From assembly GCA_015065505.1 (NCBI GenBank), contig SVQE01000014.1, forward strand, positions 1 to 44,028: DNA of 44,028 bases. Direction: 5' to 3'. Under the pieces are notes generated by a model. The model was given only the letters and a program-made list of their open reading frames with translations, ran no database searches and was not told the DNA's origin. The stretch comes from Oscillospiraceae bacterium (GTDB lineage: Bacteria; Bacillota; Clostridia; Oscillospirales; Acutalibacteraceae). This document shows positions 1-6,295 of the stretch, one piece after another (the stretch's first letter is position 1; every line of letters begins with the position of its first letter). The position numbers and the translations under genes are program-made.

Positions 1-116
1 ACACCTATAACCTTATCAATATAGAGCTTTGCAAGGTCCACGCATTGAACGCCGCTTGTATTATCGTAATCCGTTGCTTTAGTCAGATATTTCTTAACAA
101 ATTCATCATAAGTAAT
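1..116 (-). CDS. CHAP-domain protein, N-terminal fragment
   Basis: About 38 codons of a minus-strand gene that runs off the left edge. The frame reads TYDEFVKKYLTKATDYD and then a QCVDLAKLYID motif, which matches the beginning of CHAP (cysteine, histidine-dependent amidohydrolase/peptidase) domains, where this Cys is the nucleophile. The catalytic His lies outside the window. There is no in-frame ATG. The ribosome site GAGGTGG lies 5 bases before an ATT codon at 116-114, which gives the family-like start M-T-Y-D-E-F, so I chose ATT. A GTG at 125-123 is the alternative but overlaps the ribosome site itself. Such proteins usually cut cell-wall peptides, as phage or autolysin-type endolysins. 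With only the first domain visible, the role here is open. Confidence 0.55.
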   Translation of the reverse strand, partial: MTYDEFVKKYLTKATDYDNTSGVQCVDLAKLYIDKVIG

Positions 117-178
117 AATTACCACCTCAAAAATATTATTTCACAATATTATATTCCGAAACGGCATAAAATATAATA

Positions 179-206
179 GAACCTCTTTCATTAACAAAAG
201 AGGTTC
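179..206 (-). terminator. Intrinsic terminator of the ExbD-like membrane protein gene
   Basis: A perfect 10-bp stem (179-188 pairing with 197-206, GAACCTCTTT/AAAGAGGTTC) has an 8-base loop. On the minus strand it is followed by the T-rich run TATTATATTTTAT. It starts 9 bases past the stop codon at 215 and separates that gene from the CHAP gene. Confidence 0.8.
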
Positions 207-214
207 TTGAGTAG

Positions 215-907
215 TTAGTCGTTATTTTCTTTAGTTGTTGTTTTCTTTGCTTTCTTTGATGTTGACTCAGTTGTTTCGGGCGGAAGCGTTGTTGTTTCTT
301 CATATGCTATCAAGCCCGTTGATTCCTTATGTGTTATAACCGTGTCACTTCCGTAAAAGCCCATCTGCTGAAGTATTTGCAAAACTTCAAAATTAAGAAA
401 TTCATTATTTGCGTTTTCATCAATAATTGTATACGCAGTAGTGCTTTTATCTTCATATTCAAGCGCCTTTTGCAAGCCCTGAATACCGTCAACTTCAACA
501 CCGTCAACAAAAATATATGTGTCTTTAACAACAATAGTATTCTTATATTGCTCTTCTAATGAAGTTACGGTTTCTGTCTGAGTTGTCTTTTTTGTCTTAG
601 TTGTTTCCTGATTAGTAAATCTTATATTACCCGTATAGTACAGCGCAGCAAAAACACCCGAAAGAACAACAATTATAACAAGAACAATAATTAAACCGCG
701 ATGGCCCTTATGCTCTTTACGAAAGCGATGACGGTTAAGAGTTGGTGAATCGTCCTCAGCGTGAGTTTCGTTCATCTCAACATATGATTTGCTCTCTTTA
801 TATGAGGCATCGCCTTTTTTATGTACTACAAGAGGACTTTCAAGCTCTGCAATGCTTTCAGTTTTCTCCTCGGTTACTTCTGCGTCTTTAATAATTTCTT
901 CGCTCAT
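215..907 (-). CDS. Single-pass membrane protein with ExbD/TolR-like extracytoplasmic domain
   Basis: This protein has 230 residues. The start is the ATG at 907, preceded by AAGGTGA at good spacing; an in-frame GTG at 916 lies inside the ribosome site. Residues 1-70 are charged and end in a basic patch (RHRFRKEHKGHR). One membrane helix follows at about residues 71-92 (GLIIVLVIIVVLSGVFAALY), then a Thr-rich linker, a folded region of about 70 residues and a Thr/Lys-rich tail. In the folded region, segments such as YIFVDGVEVDGIQGLQKAL, a central 'DENAN' turn and 'EVLQILQQMGFYGSDTVIT' follow the beta-alpha layout of the ExbD/TolR periplasmic domain. No ExbB/TolQ/MotA-type partner is seen nearby, and the ExbD transmembrane Asp is absent. 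The family link is inference; the safe description is a membrane-anchored protein of unknown function. Confidence 0.75.
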   Translation of the reverse strand: MSEEIIKDAEVTEEKTESIAELESPLVVHKKGDASYKESKSYVEMNETHAEDDSPTLNRHRFRKEHKGHRGLIIVLVIIVVLSGVFAALYYTGNIRFTNQETTKTKKTTQTETVTSLEEQYKNTIVVKDTYIFVDGVEVDGIQGLQKALEYEDKSTTAYTIIDENANNEFLNFEVLQILQQMGFYGSDTVITHKESTGLIAYEETTTLPPETTESTSKKAKKTTTKENND

Positions 908-934
908 ATTATTCACCTTAATTAAGTTTATATA

Positions 935-963
935 ATAATATCATATTTTGACATTGTTTTCAA
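935..963 (-). promoter_or_regulatory. Sigma-A-like promoter of the ExbD-like gene
   Basis: On the minus strand, TTGAAA (963-958), a 17-base spacer and TATTAT (940-935) lie upstream of the ATG at 907. The -35 box is back to back with the divergent promoter at 971-999. Confidence 0.65.
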
Positions 964-975
964 TAATATATTGAA
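959..975. promoter_or_regulatory. Perfect inverted repeat spanning two divergent -35 boxes
   Basis: TTCAATA-ATA-TATTGAA is a perfect 7-bp inverted repeat with a 3-base centre. It covers most of both -35 boxes of the divergent promoters at 935-963 and 971-999. It could be an operator that controls both genes together. Part of the symmetry comes simply from two opposed TTGAA boxes, so a role as a protein site is inference. Confidence 0.35.
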
Positions 976-999
976 TTTTAGATTTTGAGTTGATATAAT
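971..999 (+). promoter_or_regulatory. Sigma-A-like promoter of the ROK kinase gene
   Basis: TTGAAT (971-976), a 17-base spacer and a consensus TATAAT (994-999) lie about 30 bases upstream of the ATG at 1029. Confidence 0.75.
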
Positions 1000-1028
1000 T
1001 AATTTAACTAATGAATCGGAGGAGAAAA

Positions 1029-1910
1029 ATGAAGATACTTTGCTTTGATATCGGCGGAGATTTTATTAAGTACGGCGTTTGCAATGAGAAATTCAAGCTG
1101 CTTGAAACACATAAAATTCCGACGCAGGCTGAAAAAGGCGGTCAGGTTCTTATTGAAAGAATTATTTCATTAATTGAAAGCTATGACGATATTGACCGCG
1201 TAGCAGTTTCAACGGCAGGTCAGGTTGACAGCAAAAACGGAATTGTTGTTTATTCAACCGCTAAAATCCCCTACTACACCGGAATGATGGTTAAAAAAAT
1301 TATCGAGAATAAAACGGGAATAAAAACCTTTGTTGAAAACAATGTTAATGCTGCGGCAATCGGCGAGGCTGTTTTCGGCGCTGCAAAGGGTGAAGATAAC
1401 TTCATCTGCCTTACCTACGGAAACGGCATAGGCGGCGCTCTTTATATCGACGGCGAGGTATATAAGGGCTCTCGTTCTTCCGCAGGTGAAATCGGACATA
1501 TGGTTGTTCACTCGGGAGGCAAGCAGTGCAAATGCGGCGGTGAAGGCTGTTATGAGTGCTATGCCTCAGCAACCGCTTTGATTAACTCTGTTAACAAGGT
1601 TGTTAAAGAGCCACTTGACGCTTTTCAGATTTTCGAAAAGGAAAATATTGAAAAGCCTGAAATCAGGTCGGAAATCGATAAATGGATTGATGAAATCATT
1701 TCGGGACTTATCAGCGTTATTTACATTTTCAATCCTCCGCTTATTGTTCTTGGCGGCGGCATTATGAATGAAGATTATATCATTGATTTGATAGACAGAA
1801 AAATCTATAACAAATTGATGGATAATTTCAGGAATGTAAACATTGTGCGTTCGCGTCTCGGAAACGATGCAGCGCTTCTCGGCGTTTCATACGAAGCTTC
1901 AAAATTATAA
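1029..1910 (+). CDS. ROK-family sugar kinase-like protein
   Basis: This protein has 293 residues. The start at 1029 follows CGGAGGAG directly; an upstream in-frame ATG at 1011 has no ribosome site. The ROK fold is clear: the N-terminal phosphate motif FDIGGDFIKYG (residues 6-16), the GNGIGGALY stretch near 131-139, and the zinc-site signature CKCGGEGCYECYAS (167-180) with H157. ROK proteins phosphorylate glucose, N-acetylglucosamine, N-acetylmannosamine and similar sugars, or act as repressors; this one has no DNA-binding N-terminus. Two key positions deviate. The usual Thr of DIGGT is Asp11, and the catalytic Asp of the ENDxN motif is Asn105 (ENNVNAAAIGE; codon AAT). The sugar is not predictable and activity is uncertain. 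The gene is a single-gene unit, convergent with cdaR. Confidence 0.88.
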   Translation: MKILCFDIGGDFIKYGVCNEKFKLLETHKIPTQAEKGGQVLIERIISLIESYDDIDRVAVSTAGQVDSKNGIVVYSTAKIPYYTGMMVKKIIENKTGIKTFVENNVNAAAIGEAVFGAAKGEDNFICLTYGNGIGGALYIDGEVYKGSRSSAGEIGHMVVHSGGKQCKCGGEGCYECYASATALINSVNKVVKEPLDAFQIFEKENIEKPEIRSEIDKWIDEIISGLISVIYIFNPPLIVLGGGIMNEDYIIDLIDRKIYNKLMDNFRNVNIVRSRLGNDAALLGVSYEASKL

Positions 1911-1918
1911 CATAACAA

Positions 1919-1951
1919 AAAATAACGGTGCCGAGCACCGTTATTTTTTTG
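1919..1951. terminator. Bidirectional terminator between the ROK gene and cdaR
   Basis: A GC-containing stem of about 11 bp (AATAACGGTGC at 1921-1931 with GCACCGTTATT from 1935) has a CGA loop. It is flanked by A-runs on the left and a T-run on the right. It sits between two convergent stop codons and can serve both genes. Confidence 0.9.
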
Positions 1952-1954
1952 TTT

Positions 1955-3229
1955 TTATGAAATATCAACTGTTGCGGTATAGGTTGAATATACCCATGCG
2001 TTATCGTTATTTAAAACAGTTACCGTTATCGGATATTTATTATCGTCGGACTTTTTGGAGACATCAACTTTCATTTCAATCTCGAGTGATGATGCACTGA
2101 TATCCTCAGGCGCTATTACGCTGATACTATACTTGTCAAGACCTCTTACTTTTGCAGTCTGAGAATCAGAAAGTCCTTCAACTATAACATTACTTGTGTT
2201 AACACTAATTGTGTTTACTCTGTATGAAGAGCTGACATCAATAGTTACGGTAATCTTATCCAGTTCTTCATCAATGGGCTTTATTCCCTTAAGCTTATTA
2301 ACATCAAAGTCAAATGTGTTTGTTCCCAGATGAATCTGACTGAAATTGATTGTTCCGAGAACTGCGGTTGAAATATTTGCACTGTCGAGAACGCCTGCCT
2401 CAAAGCTTTCCTGCGAGAAATTAACAGTGATTAAGCCTTCGTCAAGTCCTTCGGGCTGTGTGTCAAATTCAACGGATACGGGTAGCGTAACGATTTTCAG
2501 AACGGGCAGTGTTACCGAAACACTACTGATAGCGGTTTTCTGGTCTGTTCTTGATGTTACTGTTAAATAATTTGATTCAATGCCGATGCCGTCAAACTTA
2601 ATATCGCATTCAGCTTTATAAGGCTCTGTTAGCTCCTTATTGCTACCAAAATCAACATCAACATAGCACTTTTCAATTTTATCAACAAATGTCTTCGGAC
2701 CGTTTACAACAACTTTGTCCTCACTGAGAACGGGGTCGCCGAAAGTATAGCCCTCGGCTACATTTGATTCATCGTAATCAAGATGAATATCAAATGTTTT
2801 TGTCATATTAACATCAAAGAATGCATCTATTGATGAAGGATAGGTGCTTGCAATGCTGAAATCAAGATTTGAACTGTTCGTAACAAGAATTGGAATGCTT
2901 TGCTCGCCCGTTCTGTTAACCGAGCTTGTGTCAAAATTAACAGAAAAATCATTTTCGTCAACCTGACCTATAACATACTTGGCACCGCTTATTGTTACGC
3001 TGATTTCAACAGAATCCTGCAAAGAATAATACTGCATTGAAAGCTGCTCTGAAACCTCATCGCCAAGTGATATCGGCGCATTGACCTTAATTGTTTTTGT
3101 TTCAACATCACCGATATTAATTGATGTTACTATCCAGACAATTATTGCAATAAAAAGTGAAAGGATTAAAAGATACTTATCATTAAAAACAATTTTCTTT
3201 AATAGTTTTCTTACTTTTTTATCCGGCAT
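1955..3229 (-). CDS. cdaR: CdaR, YbbR-domain regulator of diadenylate cyclase
   Basis: This protein has 424 residues. A short basic N-terminus is followed by one membrane helix (about residues 19-37) and a long outer part made of repeated YbbR-type beta domains. One repeat, for example, has the 'VNGPKTFVDKIEKCYVDVDF' pattern, and similar V-x-V-x-G-P/L stretches recur. YbbR proteins of this type (CdaR) bind CdaA at the membrane and tune its c-di-AMP output. The start is the ATG at 3229 behind AAGGAGGA. It shares one base with the cdaA stop (TAATG), which implies translational coupling. In many Firmicutes glmM follows; here the gene instead ends at the convergent terminator before the ROK kinase. 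Confidence 0.9.
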   Translation of the reverse strand: MPDKKVRKLLKKIVFNDKYLLILSLFIAIIVWIVTSINIGDVETKTIKVNAPISLGDEVSEQLSMQYYSLQDSVEISVTISGAKYVIGQVDENDFSVNFDTSSVNRTGEQSIPILVTNSSNLDFSIASTYPSSIDAFFDVNMTKTFDIHLDYDESNVAEGYTFGDPVLSEDKVVVNGPKTFVDKIEKCYVDVDFGSNKELTEPYKAECDIKFDGIGIESNYLTVTSRTDQKTAISSVSVTLPVLKIVTLPVSVEFDTQPEGLDEGLITVNFSQESFEAGVLDSANISTAVLGTINFSQIHLGTNTFDFDVNKLKGIKPIDEELDKITVTIDVSSSYRVNTISVNTSNVIVEGLSDSQTAKVRGLDKYSISVIAPEDISASSLEIEMKVDVSKKSDDNKYPITVTVLNNDNAWVYSTYTATVDIS

Positions 3230-4143
3230 TATCTTTTCATCCTCCTTACAAACTTTTTAACTGCTGATTCATTTGAAGAAGAAGGATCAACTAAGAAATT
3301 CTCTGCAAGAATATCTCTGAGTTCACCTGATGAAACGCCTGTTTTAAGATTACCCGAAATGGCAACGCTGATATTTCCGGTTTCCTCACTTACTACAACA
3401 ACTATAGCATCACTCTGCTGAGATACGCCTATAGCCGCTCTGTGCCTTGTTCCGAGCGAAGAGGAAATATTCTTATTGTTTGTTAGCGGCAAAATACAGC
3501 CTGCAGCATAAATCTTAGAGCTTCTAATAATCATTGCTCCGTCATGAAGCGGTGATTTCGGGAAGAAAATATTTTCAATAAGCTCCTTTGTTGCAGTTGC
3601 CTGAACAACTGTTCCGCTTGCAATAATATCGCCAAGCATTGTTTCTTTTTCAAAAACTATAAGAGCACCTGTTTTTGAATCGCTCATATCAGCGCAAGCC
3701 TTGCAGGTTGACTCTATTGTTTTTTTCATTTCGTTAACCTCAACGGCAACGCCTGAATCAAGAATAGCCATAAGATTGCTTCTTGCAGCGCCCTTACCCA
3801 TTTCTTCAAGAATATTTCTTATTTCAGGACCGAAGAGGATAACAACAATTATCAGTATATTGGTGAAAATTCCTTTAAGAATATAGCTTGAAGCGTCCAT
3901 ACCGAGGAAGTTAACAATAATATAAAGAGCCGCAAGGAACAAAAGACCCTTTGTGAGCTGCATAGCCCTTGTGTCTCTGATAATTCTTATAACCATATAA
4001 ATAACCACAGTAACAAAAAGGATATCAAAAACATCGATAAAACCGAAGGTTCCAAGCAATCCTTTAACCTGCGAAAAGAAGTCAACAATACTATTGCCGA
4101 GATTCTTTATATATCTGAATCTTAATGCTAAATCTATTGGCAT
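3229..4143 (-). CDS. cdaA: CdaA, membrane diadenylate cyclase (c-di-AMP synthase)
   Basis: This protein has 304 residues. Three membrane helices (about 34-53, 64-82 and 87-104) are followed by the DisA_N/DAC catalytic domain. Both catalytic signatures are intact: the DGA motif in SPLHDGAMII (residues 201-203) and the RHR motif in GTRHRAAIG (233-235). The enzyme joins two ATP molecules into cyclic di-AMP, a second messenger for potassium and osmotic balance and cell-wall homeostasis, and acts at the membrane. Length and layout are normal for CdaA. The ribosome site is weak (GGGAATG some way upstream), and I saw no clean promoter in the 83 bases before it. It may therefore be read from the upstream cysteine desulfurase transcript. 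Confidence 0.95.
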   Translation of the reverse strand: MPIDLALRFRYIKNLGNSIVDFFSQVKGLLGTFGFIDVFDILFVTVVIYMVIRIIRDTRAMQLTKGLLFLAALYIIVNFLGMDASSYILKGIFTNILIIVVILFGPEIRNILEEMGKGAARSNLMAILDSGVAVEVNEMKKTIESTCKACADMSDSKTGALIVFEKETMLGDIIASGTVVQATATKELIENIFFPKSPLHDGAMIIRSSKIYAAGCILPLTNNKNISSSLGTRHRAAIGVSQQSDAIVVVVSEETGNISVAISGNLKTGVSSGELRDILAENFLVDPSSSNESAVKKFVRRMKR

Positions 4144-4226
4144 TTTTTCAACATTCCCTATAAATTATTATTCTAACTGTTATATTAACATAAATTTTAT
4201 AAGAAATAAAGCGAAATCAAACATTT

Positions 4227-5357
4227 TTATAACTTTTTTACAACATTAATAAATCTATAACAATCTTCATATGAGTTAAATAACCCGGGACTGATTCTAA
4301 CAGTGCCCGTGCTTTCTGTTTTAAAATGCTTGTGTGCAAGCGGTGCGCAGTGGTAGCCCGCTCTTGTGCATATACCCTTCTGAGAAAGCAAGTCTGCGAT
4401 ATATTCACTTGATTTATCTTTTACATTGAATGATATTATCGGCATTGATTTATTCTTTTTCGGCTTCGGTGTATACAGCTTAATTCCGTCAATATTCAGT
4501 AAGCCGTCATAAAGCACATCGCAAAGCTGCAATTCGTGTTCATATATATTTTCAATACCGATTTTCTTTATCTGATTAATTCCCTCACCCAATCCGATTA
4601 TTGCAGGGTTATTCAGCGTTCCGGACTCAAATCTGTCGGGCGAATAATCGGGCTGATTGGCGTTGAAGGATTCGCTGCCCGTTCCTCCATACATCAACGG
4701 GTCAATTTTTACTCCTTGCTTAAACGCGAGAAATCCGCTGCCCATAGGTCCCATTAAGCATTTATGACCTGCACAGCAAAGAACATCAATATTATCCCTG
4801 TTTGCATTAATATCTGCAACGCCTGCGCCCTGAGCAGCGTCAACGATAAAGGTTATTCCCCTCTTACTGCAAAGCTCGCCTATTTTTTTAATCGGGAAGC
4901 ATACACCAAAGACATTGCTTGAATGCATACAGACTATTGCAGCTGTGTTATCTTTGATAAGCTTTTCAAAATTGCTGACAGTTTCATCCTCATCAAACGA
5001 AAAGGCGGCTATATCATAATCTATTGTATCATTAATAAACATTGAATGAACAACTCTGTAAACGCTGTTGTGTTCAAGTGAAGAAATGATGATGTGCTCA
5101 CCCTGTTTAACACTGCCTCTAATGGCAATATTGAGAGCTTCTGTGCAGTTTTTGGTAAAAACTATATTGTTAATCGGAAAATCAAATAACCCGGATATTT
5201 CGCTTCTTGTTTCAAATATTTTCTCTGATGCAGCGATTGACTGCTTATATCCTGCGCGGCCGCTGTTAAACGAAAAGTTATTAAGTCCTTTAATCGTCTG
5301 GCTAATAACTGATTTCGGCTTCGGATAACTTGTTGCGCTGTTATCAAAGTAAATCAT
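4227..5357 (-). CDS. Cysteine desulfurase family protein (class V aminotransferase)
   Basis: This PLP enzyme has 376 residues and opens with the family start YFDNSATSYPKP. It carries the cofactor Asp173 (IVDAAQGAG), the Schiff-base Lys199 (CCAGHKCLMGPMG) and a candidate active-site Cys337 in the loop RAGYHCAPLAHK. Such enzymes remove sulfur or selenium from cysteine or selenocysteine and hold it as a persulfide for transfer. The sequence fits the stand-alone family found beside DUF3343 carriers rather than the IscS of Fe-S assembly. Its ATG overlaps the DUF3343 stop (ATGA), so the two are translationally coupled and probably partners. The substrate (S or Se) cannot be told from the sequence. 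Confidence 0.9.
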   Translation of the reverse strand: MIYFDNSATSYPKPKSVISQTIKGLNNFSFNSGRAGYKQSIAASEKIFETRSEISGLFDFPINNIVFTKNCTEALNIAIRGSVKQGEHIIISSLEHNSVYRVVHSMFINDTIDYDIAAFSFDEDETVSNFEKLIKDNTAAIVCMHSSNVFGVCFPIKKIGELCSKRGITFIVDAAQGAGVADINANRDNIDVLCCAGHKCLMGPMGSGFLAFKQGVKIDPLMYGGTGSESFNANQPDYSPDRFESGTLNNPAIIGLGEGINQIKKIGIENIYEHELQLCDVLYDGLLNIDGIKLYTPKPKKNKSMPIISFNVKDKSSEYIADLLSQKGICTRAGYHCAPLAHKHFKTESTGTVRISPGLFNSYEDCYRFINVVKKL

Positions 5358-5572
5358 TCATTCTCAACCCCGAGAATGTTTATGCCCGAATTATTAAGAA
5401 TATGAATAATCTTTTCTCTGTCGGCACTTTTAGCTCTTAAAACATATCCGCAGCCGTCGCCTGCTTTCGGATTTGTAAGCCTTGATACTTTTGTTACTAT
5501 ACCGTTTTTCAAAAGCAGCTTGTTTGCGTTTTGAGCAGTAGTTATTGAACCGAGCTTAATTACAAAAGACAT
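5354..5572 (-). CDS. DUF3343 putative sulfur/selenium carrier-like protein
   Basis: This small protein has 72 residues and matches the DUF3343 pattern. It opens with a beta strand (SFVIKLGSITTAQNANKLL), has a loop with a single conserved Cys in 'GDGCGYVLRA', and ends in an amphipathic helix with a short strand. The family is annotated as a putative Se/S carrier, and the Cys would be the carrier site. An AGAGGTG ribosome site precedes the ATG. The gene overlaps the cysteine desulfurase by 4 bases, which supports a donor-acceptor pair. The biochemical role of DUF3343 is not established, so the function is inference from the family name and neighbour. Confidence 0.8.
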   Translation of the reverse strand: MSFVIKLGSITTAQNANKLLLKNGIVTKVSRLTNPKAGDGCGYVLRAKSADREKIIHILNNSGINILGVENE

Positions 5573-5588
5573 AAAAAATCACCTCTCT

Positions 5589-5614
5589 TTATTCATACTT
5601 CATTATATGAATAA
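5589..5614 (-). other. AT-rich hairpin in the DUF3343 leader
   Basis: A 9-bp perfect stem (TTATTCATA/TATGAATAA) with an 8-base loop lies directly before the ribosome site of DUF3343. No T-run follows, so it is a poor terminator. A TATAAT-like hexamer on the minus strand (5607-5602) lies inside it. It could be a weak end for the DUF308 transcript or a leader structure. Confidence 0.3.
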
Positions 5615-5638
5615 GGAGAAGTGAAAGTGCTAGTATTA

Positions 5639-6238
5639 TTATTCTTCGTTTGAATCCTCAATAATATATCCGTCGGGATTGATTCCCTGCTGTCTGTCTA
5701 TTTCAGCTTCAACTTCTTTAAAATACTTCTTAACCTGAAGGTAAAGCATTACATCAAGAACAGCATATGCTATCAACGCAGAGCCAACAAGTATAATAAT
5801 TGCATTAGCAGTTGATTTCAAGTTGAAAATAGCAACAATACCAAGAACTGTGATAACTAATGATATTGCAAAATCTATCCACCCAAAAATTGCAGTTTGT
5901 GCAATAATCTTAATTGAGGTGAATAGGTTGAACAAGCCTGTTACAAGTATAAACACGCCGAAGAAAAGAACAATTCTTGTTACAACGAATTCATAGTATA
6001 TACAAACCACTATTCCTATAACCGCAAGAATTATTCCCATAACAAGAGCAAAGGTATCAACCTTGTTTTCATAAAAGCAAAGCGCTGCATATATGCCGAT
6101 TAAAATGAATGTTATTCCCGTTGCAAGAGCAATGAATTTAAGACTTTCTTCGGGAAAAACTATCATCAGTATGCCTATAACTGCGGCAACACCTGCGGAA
6201 GCAAGCGACAATTTTTTGATTCCGTTAATAATCTTCAT
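5639..6238 (-). CDS. DUF308/HdeD-like membrane protein
   Basis: This protein has 199 residues, almost entirely hydrophobic. Six membrane helices are separated by very short loops, and a charged tail (about 165-199, with 'EVEAEIDRQQG') follows. Repeated glycine-rich helices ending in 'G..I.I.G' and the short Lys/Asn-containing loops are typical of the DUF308 (HdeD) family. HdeD is linked to acid resistance in enterobacteria, but Firmicutes members have no agreed role. The ATG follows AAGGATG. The gene lies 24 bases after a GC-rich hairpin that ends the EF-G-like gene, with no obvious promoter between them. Confidence 0.8.
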   Translation of the reverse strand: MKIINGIKKLSLASAGVAAVIGILMIVFPEESLKFIALATGITFILIGIYAALCFYENKVDTFALVMGIILAVIGIVVCIYYEFVVTRIVLFFGVFILVTGLFNLFTSIKIIAQTAIFGWIDFAISLVITVLGIVAIFNLKSTANAIIILVGSALIAYAVLDVMLYLQVKKYFKEVEAEIDRQQGINPDGYIIEDSNEE

Positions 6239-6261
6239 ATTTTCACATCCTTAAATAAATG

Positions 6262-6286
6262 TCGGGAGGACAATATGCCCTCCCGA
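6262..6286 (-). terminator. Hairpin between the EF-G-like gene and the DUF308 gene
   Basis: An 8-bp GC-rich stem (TCGGGAGG at 6262-6269 with CCTCCCGA at 6279-6286) lies just after the EF-G-like stop. The downstream minus-strand tail (CATTTATTTAAGG) is only moderately T-rich. Termination may therefore be partial, and read-through could feed the DUF308 gene. Confidence 0.65.
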
Positions 6287-6295
6287 TTACTGTTA

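Noticed and set aside
148-176. A promoter for the CHAP gene
   Set aside because: TATAAT is present on the minus strand at 153-148, but the hexamer 17 bases upstream (TTATAT) is a poor -35 box.
4144-4226. A promoter for cdaA
   Set aside because: TTGATT and TAAAAT occur but only about 15 bases apart; the match is not better than expected in AT-rich DNA.
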